This document shows, piece by piece, positions 34,359-42,506 of a stretch of 64,000 nucleotides of DNA. The DNA is taken from assembly GCA_947494035.1 (NCBI GenBank), contig CANLTN010000024.1, positions 1 to 64,000 on the forward strand, written 5' to 3'. The translations under genes were made by a program, and so were the position numbers. Every line of letters begins with the position of its first letter. Within the stretch, counting starts at the first letter, position 1. Source of the DNA: Pseudovibrio sp947494035 (GTDB taxonomy: Bacteria; Pseudomonadota; Alphaproteobacteria; Rhizobiales; Stappiaceae). The notes beneath the pieces are model-generated. The model was not told the DNA's origin and ran no database searches. It saw only the letters and a list, made by a program, of their open reading frames with translations.

Positions 34359-35219
34359 ATGAATGATACGCTTTTGAGCGTTGAGGACCTTTGGGTTCGC
34401 TTCCCGACACGCGCGGGCACGGTTGATGCTGTGCGCGGGATTTCGTTCTCCATCGGGCGTGAGCGGGTTGGAATTGTGGGGGAGAGTGGGTCAGGTAAAT
34501 CCATGACCGGACGCAGTATTTTGCGTCTGATCCGCCCGCCGGGGCAAATGGAGGCCAAGTCCATTGTCTTTAACGGCAAAAACCTGCTGGACTATTCTGA
34601 GCGGCAAATGCGAAAGATCCGTGGGCATGAGATCTCTATGGTGATGCAGGACCCGAAATTCTCGCTGAACCCGGTGCATACGGTTGGCAAACAGATTTGT
34701 GAGGCGTTGCGCCTGCATACCAAGGTCTCTCGCCGTGCGGCGCGTCTGGGTGCTCTGGAGATGCTGGAGGCCGTTCAGATCCGTAATCCTGAGCGTGTGT
34801 TCGCGTCCTACCCTCATGAGCTTTCGGGGGGGATGGGGCAGCGTGTGATGATTGCGATGATGCTGATTACCGATCCCAAGCTGCTGATTGCGGATGAGCC
34901 GACGTCTGCGCTGGATGTGACAGTGCAGATGAAGGTGCTGGCGATCATGGATAAGCTGGTACAGGATCGTGGCATGGGGCTGATCTTCATCAGCCACGAC
35001 CTGAATCTGGTTTCGTCTTTCTGTGATCGCATCATCATTATGTATGCTGGTCGCATTGTGGAGACTTGTAAGGCCAGTGAGCTGCACAATGCTGTGCATC
35101 CTTATACCCGTGGTTTGTTGAACGCTTTGCCACGCATTGAGGAGCCTAAGGAACGTCTTGAAGCGTTGCAGCGTCAGGACAGTTGGAAGCAGGAGGCGAG
35201 TGTCGATGCCCGGGTCTGA
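34359..35219 (+). CDS. peptide ABC transporter ATPase (DppD/OppD type)
   Basis: This 286-aa ATPase has Walker A GESGSGKS, the signature LSGGMGQRV, and Walker B LLIADEPTSALD. ATG 34359 follows AGGGAG by a few bases; a longer upstream frame overlaps dppC and is rejected. The C-terminal region with HAVHPYTRGLLNALP is the oligopeptide-type extension. Its end overlaps the next gene by 14 bases. Confidence 0.9.
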   Translation: MNDTLLSVEDLWVRFPTRAGTVDAVRGISFSIGRERVGIVGESGSGKSMTGRSILRLIRPPGQMEAKSIVFNGKNLLDYSERQMRKIRGHEISMVMQDPKFSLNPVHTVGKQICEALRLHTKVSRRAARLGALEMLEAVQIRNPERVFASYPHELSGGMGQRVMIAMMLITDPKLLIADEPTSALDVTVQMKVLAIMDKLVQDRGMGLIFISHDLNLVSSFCDRIIIMYAGRIVETCKASELHNAVHPYTRGLLNALPRIEEPKERLEALQRQDSWKQEASVDARV

Positions 35220-36036
35220 TAGTGCTGTGATGGAACGTAAGCCAGTGGCTGCGGAGGAAGCAAAGGCCGCACGTCTGGAGATCAAAGACCTCAACGTCTA
35301 TTTCGGTGAGGGGGCAGATCGCCTTCAGGCTGTAAGGAATGTGAGCCTGAAGGTTCATCAGGGCGGCAGCTTCGGGATCGTAGGTGAATCCGGCTCAGGA
35401 AAGTCAACCGTGCTGCGCGCTGTGTGTGGTTTGGTTGAGAGCTGGGACGGTGAGATCGACATTGACGGTACGCCGGTTTCGCATCGGCGTGACAAAGTGT
35501 TTGCCCGTAAGATTCAGATGGTTTTTCAGGACCCTTATGCGTCCTTACATCCACGTCATACGGTGGACCGTGTTCTGTCAGAACCGCTAAAGTTACATGG
35601 GTTTGACGATGTGGATGGCCGTGTTCTGCGGGCTTTGGACGATGTTGGGCTGGGGGCGGATTTTCGCTTCCGTTATCCGCATCAGTTGTCCGGTGGACAG
35701 CGGCAGCGTGTGGCGGTTGCCCGGGCGTTGATGCTGGAGCCGGAGATCCTGTTGCTGGATGAACCAACTTCAGCGTTGGATGTATCGGTGCAGGCGGAAA
35801 TTCTGAACCTGTTTGCTGATCTGCGTAAGGAACATAACCTTACTTATGTGATGGTGACGCATGATCTGGCGGTGGTTGCTCATATGTGTGATGAGATCGC
35901 AGTGATGCAGCATGGTGAAGTGGTTGAGGTGATGGATGTTGAGGCGATGCGCCAGTCCAAGCCCGAGACTGCCTACACACAGGAGTTGCTGAAAGCCTCT
36001 TTGGGGTATGATGCAGAGTTCTTCGGTTCCGGTTGA
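35206..36036 (+). CDS. peptide ABC transporter ATPase (DppF/OppF type)
   Basis: This 276-aa ATPase has Walker A GESGSGKST, the signature LSGGQRQRVAVARA and Walker B LLLDEPTSALDVS. ATG 35206 has GGAGG upstream and lies inside the end of the previous gene. It heterodimerises with the DppD-type ATPase. A terminator follows 25 bases later, closing the operon. Confidence 0.9.
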   Translation: MPGSDSAVMERKPVAAEEAKAARLEIKDLNVYFGEGADRLQAVRNVSLKVHQGGSFGIVGESGSGKSTVLRAVCGLVESWDGEIDIDGTPVSHRRDKVFARKIQMVFQDPYASLHPRHTVDRVLSEPLKLHGFDDVDGRVLRALDDVGLGADFRFRYPHQLSGGQRQRVAVARALMLEPEILLLDEPTSALDVSVQAEILNLFADLRKEHNLTYVMVTHDLAVVAHMCDEIAVMQHGEVVEVMDVEAMRQSKPETAYTQELLKASLGYDAEFFGSG

Positions 36037-36061
36037 TCCAGCCTACCTGTATTTGAGTATC

Positions 36062-36089
36062 AAAGGCCCCGCCATTTGGTGGGGCTTTT
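36062..36089 (+). terminator. intrinsic terminator of the peptide ABC operon
   Basis: GCCCCGCC (36066-36073) pairs with GGTGGGGC (36078-36085, one G-U) over a 4-base loop, extended by flanking AAA/TTT and followed by TTTT. It lies just after the last ATPase gene. Confidence 0.85.
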
Positions 36090-36090
36090 G

Positions 36091-36463
36091 TTGTCTGGGC
36101 GGGGTTAGCCAGCTGTTGTGATCTGCCTTGGGTTTGGTCTGTTTGCCAAACAGCAACGACATTTGTGGAGGCGTTGATAGGCCTCTGATTCTCTTTTGAT
36201 CTTTTTTTGCTCCCTCAGCGAGTGTCATTCGTCCTTTTTAGAGGGCGATATTGTCGCAGAAAAATAGCTTGAAATAGGCCTTTTGGGGGAGAAAGACGTA
36301 GCGTTCAGATCATACTTAGAAGTCATGTGCAGAAAGTGGACTAGGCCAATGAGTTCACTGTGAATTTCTTAATGTTTTCTGCTATAATCATCCGGCTTCA
36401 TCCTACGGGTTCTTTGAACTGAAATACTCGTAGATTGGCTTGGTGTTTTCTAATTGATCTACG
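36091..36463. other. non-coding region upstream of the Crp/FNR-type regulator
   Basis: No gene is seen. The last 35 bases form a 7-bp inverted repeat, CGTAGAT (36429-36435) and ATCTACG (36457-36463), ending exactly at the regulator's GTG start. No Shine-Dalgarno sequence is visible before that start. Confidence 0.45.
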
Positions 36464-37180
36464 GTGTCTTCTTTGAGAAGTCTTGATGAAAATCTTATTT
36501 CCCACATTCCTCCGTTTCGAAAGCTGGAACGTGTTGATGTCAGAGAGATTTTAGACGCTGCAACGCCTAAGCGTTTCAGTGCGGGTCAGGCTATCTTTGA
36601 AGAGCATGAACCGGCAGAGCGGTTTTATCTGCTGCTGGACGGCCATGTGCGCGTTGTTCGCACGACGGCTGGCGGAGATCAGGTGATTGCCCGCCACATC
36701 GTCAGCGGTGAGCTGATGGGTATTGCGTCTGCGCTTGGCCGTACGACTTACCCAGCTAGCGCGGTTGCCATTGATGATTGCCTTGTGCTGTTCTGGCCGA
36801 CCAATCTGTGGGACACGTTTACCGGGAAGTATGACGGCTTTGCAACGGAAACCTATAAGACCGTTGGAGCGCGTATCTCTGAAGCAAACAACCATATTCT
36901 GGAGTTGGCGACACAGCAGGTTGAGCAGCGTGTTGCACGGGCTCTGATGAGACTTGCCATCCAAAGCAGCCGTACCACTGAAGAGGGAATGGAAATTGAT
37001 TTTCCTCTCACGCGCCAGAACATTTCCGAGATGACCGGCACCACCCTTTACACTGTGAGCCGTTTGCTAAGCGCTTGGGAAAAGCAGGGAATCGTGACCA
37101 GCGGACGCAAAAAGGTGGTTGTGACGGACATGGGCAAGCTGAAGATTCTTGCTGATTTGGACCCTTTGGCGGAGTCCTGA
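36464..37180 (+). CDS. nnrR: Crp/FNR family regulator, NnrR-like (nitric oxide response)
   Basis: This 238-aa regulator has a cyclic-nucleotide-like sensor domain (about 15-130), a dimer helix (about 135-165) and a C-terminal winged helix with the recognition helix TLYTVSRLLSAW. It lacks the N-terminal cysteine cluster of FNR, as NnrR/DNR proteins do; these sense NO through heme and switch on nor genes. It sits 190 bp upstream of norC on the same strand. The GTG start at 36464 (or TTG 36473) is odd: no ribosome site is seen and a hairpin ends at the GTG. Confidence 0.8.
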   Translation: MSSLRSLDENLISHIPPFRKLERVDVREILDAATPKRFSAGQAIFEEHEPAERFYLLLDGHVRVVRTTAGGDQVIARHIVSGELMGIASALGRTTYPASAVAIDDCLVLFWPTNLWDTFTGKYDGFATETYKTVGARISEANNHILELATQQVEQRVARALMRLAIQSSRTTEEGMEIDFPLTRQNISEMTGTTLYTVSRLLSAWEKQGIVTSGRKKVVVTDMGKLKILADLDPLAES

Positions 37181-37294
37181 ATGTCGCCGGGCAGTCGGCC
37201 CGCTTCCTCTAGGCAAAACTACCAGTATTCTTGTATCTCTATCTCTTTGTTTTAAATTAGTTTTTTATCTAATATCAGTTATTTGACGAATAGG

Positions 37295-37336
37295 TTGTTC
37301 TAGCACAAACTTAACCTTTGACGTCAATTTTATCAT
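37295..37336 (+). promoter_or_regulatory. norC promoter with NnrR-type box at -41.5
   Basis: TTGTTCTAGCACAA (37295-37308) matches the Crp/FNR-family TTG-N8-CAA pattern used by NnrR. TATCAT at 37331-37336 is a good -10. With a start site near 37343 the box centre lies at -41.5, the class II activation position, and the norC leader is about 27 bases. A nearby TTGACGTCAA (37318-37327) is too short for this family. Confidence 0.65.
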
Positions 37337-37369
37337 CTTCGGGACCGTAACCACGATAGGATTCCGTAG

Positions 37370-37822
37370 ATGTCAGAATTCCTTACAAAATCGCGGGCAC
37401 GAAATATTTTTTATGGGGGATCGTTGTTCTTCATAGGCATATTTGGCGTGCTCACAATTGATAGCCACCTTTACATCGTCAATGAGGCGACTTCGAAGAT
37501 GCCGCTGACCGACGAGGTCGTGCTGGGCAAACACATTTGGGAAAAGAACTCCTGCATTAACTGCCATACGTTGCACGGGGAAGGTGCTTACTTTGCACCG
37601 GAAGTGGGTAACGTGATGACACGTTGGGGTGTTCTGGATGATCCGGATGATGCAGCTGAGACGCTTGGCGCATGGATGGCGTCACAACCCAGCGGGATCG
37701 AAGGGCGTCGCCAGATGCCACACTTCGAGTTGACTGAAGAAGAAGTCCGCGGCCTCTCTGAATTCTTGCGTTGGGCTGATAAGACCAACACGCAAGACTG
37801 GCCACCGAACGACGCTGGTTAA
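37370..37822 (+). CDS. norC: nitric oxide reductase cytochrome c subunit
   Basis: This 150-aa protein is anchored by one helix (about 13-33) with the heme c domain in the periplasm. The heme motif is CINCH at 62-66, and M116 in QMPHF is the likely axial ligand. It carries electrons from cytochrome c or pseudoazurin to NorB in the reduction of two NO to N2O. It opens the nor operon, with the start 12 bases before norB's reading frame end-to-start gap. Confidence 0.95.
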   Translation: MSEFLTKSRARNIFYGGSLFFIGIFGVLTIDSHLYIVNEATSKMPLTDEVVLGKHIWEKNSCINCHTLHGEGAYFAPEVGNVMTRWGVLDDPDDAAETLGAWMASQPSGIEGRRQMPHFELTEEEVRGLSEFLRWADKTNTQDWPPNDAG

Positions 37823-37833
37823 GGGGTGGTATT

Positions 37834-39201
37834 ATGAAATACAGTTCTCAAAAAGTCGCGTATGCCTACTTCATGGCTGCGCTTGGTTTATTCGCAATTC
37901 AGGTGCTGGGCGGTTTGCTCGCTGGCTGGATTTACGTTTCACCTAATTTCCTTTCGGAATTGCTGCCGTTCAACATCATTCGCATGGTGCACACAAACGC
38001 ACTGGTTGTCTGGCTTCTGCTTGGCTTCTTTGGAGCGGCTTACTTCATTATTCCGGAAGAGAGCGAGCGCGAGATTCACTCCGTTAAACTCGCTTATATT
38101 CAGCTGATCATTCTTGTGGTTGGTACTCTTGGTGCTGTTGTCAGTTACCTGATGGGTATTCATGGCGGCCGTGAGTTCCTTGAGCAGCCGCTCTGGGTTA
38201 AATTCGGCATTCTTGTTGCTGCACTGATCTTCCTGTTCAACATCTCCATGACCGTGCTGAAAGGCCGTAAGACTGCCATTACCAACATTCTGGTGATCGG
38301 TCTGTGGGCTCTTTCCCTGCTGTGGCTGTTTGCGTTCTACAACCCGGACAACCTGAGCCTCGACAAAATGTACTGGTGGTACGTGATTCACCTTTGGGTG
38401 GAAGGTACCTGGGAACTGGTGATGGCTTCCATCCTTGGCTTCCTGATGCTGAAGCTCACCGGTGTTGACCGTGAGGTCATCGAGAAGTGGCTCTACATCA
38501 TCGTAGCGACCGCTCTGTTCTCCGGTATTCTGGGCACAGGACACCACTACTACTGGATCGGGACGCCGGGGTACTGGCAGTGGATTGGTTCTGTCTTCTC
38601 TACCTTGGAAGTCATTCCATTCTTCCTGATGATGACCTTCTCCTTCGTCATGGTCTGGAAAGGTCGTAAGAACCATCCAAACAAAGCAGCTCTGCTGTGG
38701 TCTCTTGGTTCCGCAACTGTTGCCTTCTTCGGCGCTGGCGTCTGGGGCTTCCTGCATACTCTGCACGGTGTGAACTTCTACTCACACGGTACACAGATCA
38801 CTGCAGCGCATGGTCACCTTGCTTTCTTCGGTGCATACGTTGCTCTGAACCTTGCAGTGTTCACCTACGCAATGCCAATGCTGAAGGCTCGTAGCCCATA
38901 CAATCAGGTTCTCAACATGGCCAGCTTCTGGCTGATGACCGGTGGTATGTCCTTCATGACCTTCGTGCTGACATTTGCCGGTACCATCCAGACACACATG
39001 CAGCGTGTGATTGGTGAGGACTTCATGTCCGTACAGGACCAGCTGACAGTGTTCTACATCATGCGCTTCGGAGCTGGTGCGGCTGTTGTTCTGGGCGCTC
39101 TGTTGTTCATCTACTCCGTGCTCGTACCGCGCAAGGAGCTGTTCACCGAGAGCACTGGTTCCACTCCTGAAGCCAAAGCAGTTCTGGAAGGTGGTCGTTA
39201 A
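37834..39201 (+). CDS. norB: nitric oxide reductase catalytic subunit (cNOR)
   Basis: This 455-aa protein is a heme-copper-superfamily subunit with about twelve helices. Ligand motifs are visible as RMVHTNALVVW (low-spin heme histidine), GTGHHYYWIG (FeB histidines) and HGHLAFFGAYV (heme ligands). It reduces NO to N2O at the heme b3-FeB site with no proton pumping. It lacks the quinol-type N-terminal extension of qNOR and is paired with NorC. Its stop shares one base with the norQ start. Confidence 0.96.
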   Translation: MKYSSQKVAYAYFMAALGLFAIQVLGGLLAGWIYVSPNFLSELLPFNIIRMVHTNALVVWLLLGFFGAAYFIIPEESEREIHSVKLAYIQLIILVVGTLGAVVSYLMGIHGGREFLEQPLWVKFGILVAALIFLFNISMTVLKGRKTAITNILVIGLWALSLLWLFAFYNPDNLSLDKMYWWYVIHLWVEGTWELVMASILGFLMLKLTGVDREVIEKWLYIIVATALFSGILGTGHHYYWIGTPGYWQWIGSVFSTLEVIPFFLMMTFSFVMVWKGRKNHPNKAALLWSLGSATVAFFGAGVWGFLHTLHGVNFYSHGTQITAAHGHLAFFGAYVALNLAVFTYAMPMLKARSPYNQVLNMASFWLMTGGMSFMTFVLTFAGTIQTHMQRVIGEDFMSVQDQLTVFYIMRFGAGAAVVLGALLFIYSVLVPRKELFTESTGSTPEAKAVLEGGR

Positions 39202-39998
39202 TGACTGTACAGAACCACGTTTTTGATGTGCCCTATTATCAGCCAATCGCCGATGAATGTGCACTATTCGAAACGGCTTTTAACAAAGGTCTGCCCCTTC
39301 TTTTGAAGGGGCCGACGGGCTGCGGCAAAACCCGCTTTGTGGAGCATATGGCCGCAAAGCTGGGTCGCCCCATCTACACCGTGGCATGCCATGATGATCT
39401 TTCTGCAGCTGACCTGATTGGTCGTTACCTGCTGAAAGGTGGTGTGACCGAGTGGGTGGACGGCCCGCTGACACGTGCGGTTCGCGAAGGCGCGATCTGC
39501 TATCTTGATGAAGTGATTGAAGCACGGAAAGACGTTGCGGTTGTTTTACACCCGCTGACCGATAACCGCCGCCGTCTCATCATCGAGCGTACTGGCGAAG
39601 AGCTTCAAGCTCCTCCGAACTTCATGCTCGTTGCCAGCTACAACCCCGGCTATCAGAACGTTCTGAAGCAGATGAAGCCTTCCACACGGCAGCGCTTCCT
39701 TTCAACCACATTCGATTTTCCTGATGCGGAAACCGAGGTTCAGGTTGTTGCTAAAGAAAGCGGACTGGATGCTGAGCGTTCCAATTCACTGGTGCGTCTT
39801 GCTGGCCATATTCGCGGTCTTTCCAGCCTTGATCTGGAAGAGGGGGTCTCTACCCGCTTGCTGATCTACGCTGCCTCCCTGATTGCTGGTGGAATGCCAG
39901 TTGAAAAAGCACTGCAATACTCTGTTGTTGAACCACTGAGTGATGAACCTGATGTTCAGGTTGCGCTTCGTGATTTGATCGCAGTTGTTTACGGGTGA
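39201..39998 (+). CDS. norQ: NorQ AAA+ ATPase, nitric oxide reductase maturation
   Basis: This 265-aa MoxR-type AAA+ protein has Walker A GPTGCGKT (about 34-41) and Walker B-like AICYLDEV. With NorD it inserts FeB into NorB. It overlaps both neighbours, in the canonical norCBQD order. Confidence 0.94.
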   Translation: MTVQNHVFDVPYYQPIADECALFETAFNKGLPLLLKGPTGCGKTRFVEHMAAKLGRPIYTVACHDDLSAADLIGRYLLKGGVTEWVDGPLTRAVREGAICYLDEVIEARKDVAVVLHPLTDNRRRLIIERTGEELQAPPNFMLVASYNPGYQNVLKQMKPSTRQRFLSTTFDFPDAETEVQVVAKESGLDAERSNSLVRLAGHIRGLSSLDLEEGVSTRLLIYAASLIAGGMPVEKALQYSVVEPLSDEPDVQVALRDLIAVVYG

Positions 39999-41947
39999 GC
40001 CTGATGAAAGAGCAAATACTGGAGTTTTTAGAGCCTGAAGAAGCCGTAGGTAACCTGTGGCATGATTATGCTTCAAGTCTGGGTGCTCCAGTGCACTACG
40101 AGGATATGGAGGTCGAGCTGGCTCAGGTTCGTACCTCCGTGCAAGTGGTGTTCCGCGGGTTAGGTGGTGAAGCGAAGGTGGAGATCAGCCAAGCTCCGGC
40201 AACCGCTTCAACCTACCGTATGCCTGTTAAGCGCAAGCTCGGCAACGCGGCAGAGACGATCTTTGTGTCGGAGTTTGATGGTGAGCGTTTGAGACTTCCT
40301 CCGGTTCTGGGTGTCTTCCCGGAAGCGGAAATGAACAGAGCCCATTACATCTGGCTTGCTGCCTTTGCGGCGAACTGCGATGTGCAGGAAAAGCCGGTTG
40401 ATCCGTTACAGGCGGATGTTCAGGCGTTGGCTCTGGCCAAGCAAGCTATTGAGCGTGTTTGGGAAAAGTGCAGTGGCCTGCAGAAATTCTTCCGTGAGTC
40501 CTGCGAGTTCCTGTTGCAGACACGCAAGCGGCCAAGCCTGCCTGAGTGGGAAGCTGCGGTTGAAGCCATCGTGCTTGAGTTGCTTGGTGGGCCGAGAGCG
40601 GTGACCAGCACCAGTGCAACCATTCGCAAGGCAATGGAATGTGTTGATGAGCGCTGGAAACTGACCGCGCCGCGCGGATATTGCCCTTTTGCGCCGGTGC
40701 CGATCTGGGTCTCCAGTGAGTTGGTGAATGGCGAACGTGGTGAAGAGCGTTCCGACGAGCAAGCTCCGCCAACGCCGCAGGGTGCCAGCGCAACGACAAA
40801 ACGCAAAGCAAAGCGTGAGAAACGCGAGCAGGCGGATCGTAAAGACAGTTTTATTCTACACCGGTTTGAGGCGATCCTCTCCTGGGTAGAAAGCATGAAC
40901 CTCAACCGTAGTACGGATGACGACGAAGAGGAAAATGCGCAGAAAGCAGCTGATGATCAGGACTACATCAGCCTCTCCAAAAATCAGCGGAAAGCAGCGA
41001 CGCGGTTGCGGTTGCATCTGGATTTATCTCCGGAAGATGCCGACCACGAACGCCTTTCCGACAAATACACTTACCCTGAGTGGGATCATCGTCAGCGCAA
41101 GTTTTTGGAAGACCATTGCCGCGTTCTTGAGAAGGATGCTGAGCCGGATTACGAGAGCGTGCTGCTGACGGACCCGTATCACAAGCGCCGCATCCGGCAG
41201 GTGAAACGCCAGTTTGAGGTATTGCGTCCGAAGCGGATTATGCAGATGCGTCAGGCTGAGGGATCGGAACTGGACTTGGATGCACTGGTGACAGCTCAGG
41301 TTGATCTCAAGGCATCAGGCTATGCCTCTGACCGGATCTTTCAGGATGCGCGTGCTGTTGAGCGCGATCTTTCCGTTGCCATGTTGCTTGATACATCCCG
41401 CTCCACCGAAAGTGCGGTTGGGGATTCCAGCGTTATCGAGATTGCTGGTGCGGCCTTGGCGGCACTGTCCGGCGGTGTTGATGCCAGTGGGGATCATCTT
41501 GGTGTCTGGGGGTTTTCCTCCCTGAAGCGGGATCGCGTTTTCATGAACAAGGCCAAAGGCTTCAATGAGCCGATGAGCGATGAGGTGATCGCGAAGATTG
41601 GTGGGCTGAAGCCGTGTTACTACACCCGCCTTGGTGCTGCGATCCGGCATACCACCGCGCAGCTTGCCTTGCAGCAAACACAGCGGAAGCTTTTGCTTGT
41701 ACTAACTGATGGAAAGCCAAACGATCTTGATCACTATGAAGGCATTCACGGCATTGAAGACAGTCATATGGCTGTGCGTGAAGCCCGCCGACAAGGTATG
41801 GCGGTTCATGGTGTGATTGTTGATGAGGATGGGCAGGATTGGTTTGCCCGCATCTTCGGCAAGGGTGGCTATACACTGTTCCCAAATCCGGAGCGCCTGA
41901 CACGAGCGCTCCCCGATATCTATAGAAGCCTGACAAGGGAGTATTAG
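39995..41947 (+). CDS. norD: NorD, VWA-domain protein for nitric oxide reductase maturation
   Basis: This 650-aa protein has a C-terminal von Willebrand A domain with the MIDAS motif DTSRSTES (near 464) and an acidic, low-complexity middle region. NorD works with NorQ as an activating chaperone. The GTG at 39995 overlaps the norQ stop; ATG 40004 is an in-frame alternative. Confidence 0.93.
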   Translation: MSLMKEQILEFLEPEEAVGNLWHDYASSLGAPVHYEDMEVELAQVRTSVQVVFRGLGGEAKVEISQAPATASTYRMPVKRKLGNAAETIFVSEFDGERLRLPPVLGVFPEAEMNRAHYIWLAAFAANCDVQEKPVDPLQADVQALALAKQAIERVWEKCSGLQKFFRESCEFLLQTRKRPSLPEWEAAVEAIVLELLGGPRAVTSTSATIRKAMECVDERWKLTAPRGYCPFAPVPIWVSSELVNGERGEERSDEQAPPTPQGASATTKRKAKREKREQADRKDSFILHRFEAILSWVESMNLNRSTDDDEEENAQKAADDQDYISLSKNQRKAATRLRLHLDLSPEDADHERLSDKYTYPEWDHRQRKFLEDHCRVLEKDAEPDYESVLLTDPYHKRRIRQVKRQFEVLRPKRIMQMRQAEGSELDLDALVTAQVDLKASGYASDRIFQDARAVERDLSVAMLLDTSRSTESAVGDSSVIEIAGAALAALSGGVDASGDHLGVWGFSSLKRDRVFMNKAKGFNEPMSDEVIAKIGGLKPCYYTRLGAAIRHTTAQLALQQTQRKLLLVLTDGKPNDLDHYEGIHGIEDSHMAVREARRQGMAVHGVIVDEDGQDWFARIFGKGGYTLFPNPERLTRALPDIYRSLTREY

Positions 41948-41950
41948 ATT

Positions 41951-42142
41951 ATGAAGCTTTTTTACATGGTACTGGGCTTTGTGGCAGGTCTGCTGCCTTT
42001 GTCCGCGATGGCTGCACTTTCCGGGTATCAGCGTCCGGTGCCACAGCCACAAAGTGCGACTGCTGAACTGTGGTTCTTGCTGGCAACCATCATGCTTGTT
42101 GCTTCCCTCGTTATTGTGCATTTGGTTGTGAAACGCAGATGA
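41951..42142 (+). CDS. small membrane protein of the nor operon
   Basis: This 63-aa protein has a signal-like first helix (LFYMVLGFVAGLLPLSAMA) and a second helix (about 40-58) ending in KRR. It follows norD by three bases and overlaps the next gene (ATGA), so it is part of the nor operon. It may be a NorF- or NnrT-like accessory protein; the family is not recognised with certainty. Confidence 0.7.
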   Translation: MKLFYMVLGFVAGLLPLSAMAALSGYQRPVPQPQSATAELWFLLATIMLVASLVIVHLVVKRR

Positions 42143-42387
42143 ACGAAGATGAGCTCAGCAATCGCATCAGCGTAAGACGGTTGGCGCTTTACCTGTACCC
42201 GCTGGGTATTGGTGCAGTTGGTATCAACCTTTTCTTCCTGTCGCTGATTTTCTCATGGGTTGGGTTGCCGGTGATGTCACCTTACCTTGCGATGGCTGGC
42301 GGCGTTGTATTCGGTTACCCGTTTGCTTATCCCTTCGCAAAACATATTCGATATCTGATGGATAAATCGGACGGCTTGCTGGACTGA
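42139..42387 (+). CDS. small two-helix membrane protein at the end of the nor operon
   Basis: This 82-aa protein has two hydrophobic helices (about 20-42 and 48-67). Its start overlaps the previous stop by four bases. A strong terminator follows, so it is the last nor operon gene. Function is unknown; assembly or regulation of the reductase is inferred from position only. Confidence 0.7.
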   Translation: MNEDELSNRISVRRLALYLYPLGIGAVGINLFFLSLIFSWVGLPVMSPYLAMAGGVVFGYPFAYPFAKHIRYLMDKSDGLLD

Positions 42388-42413
42388 TTTTAGGTCTACA
42401 GCTTAGGGATACG

Positions 42414-42446
42414 AAGCGCGATCTGTTTGGGTCGCGCTTTTTTTTG
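42414..42446 (+). terminator. intrinsic terminator of the nor operon
   Basis: AAGCGCGA (42414-42421) pairs with TCGCGCTT (42432-42439) over a 10-base loop and runs into T8. A triple direct repeat of about CTGACACTT follows at 42463-42485, before the porin gene. Confidence 0.9.
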
Positions 42447-42506
42447 TGTGCACCCGTTTTACCTGACACTTCTGACACTTCTGACAATTCAGATGGATGG
42501 AGTCTT

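Noticed and set aside
37318..37327. TTGACGTCAA as an FNR/NnrR box
   Set aside because: The half-sites are too close (10 bp in all rather than 14); the TTG-N8-CAA site 23 bases upstream fits better.
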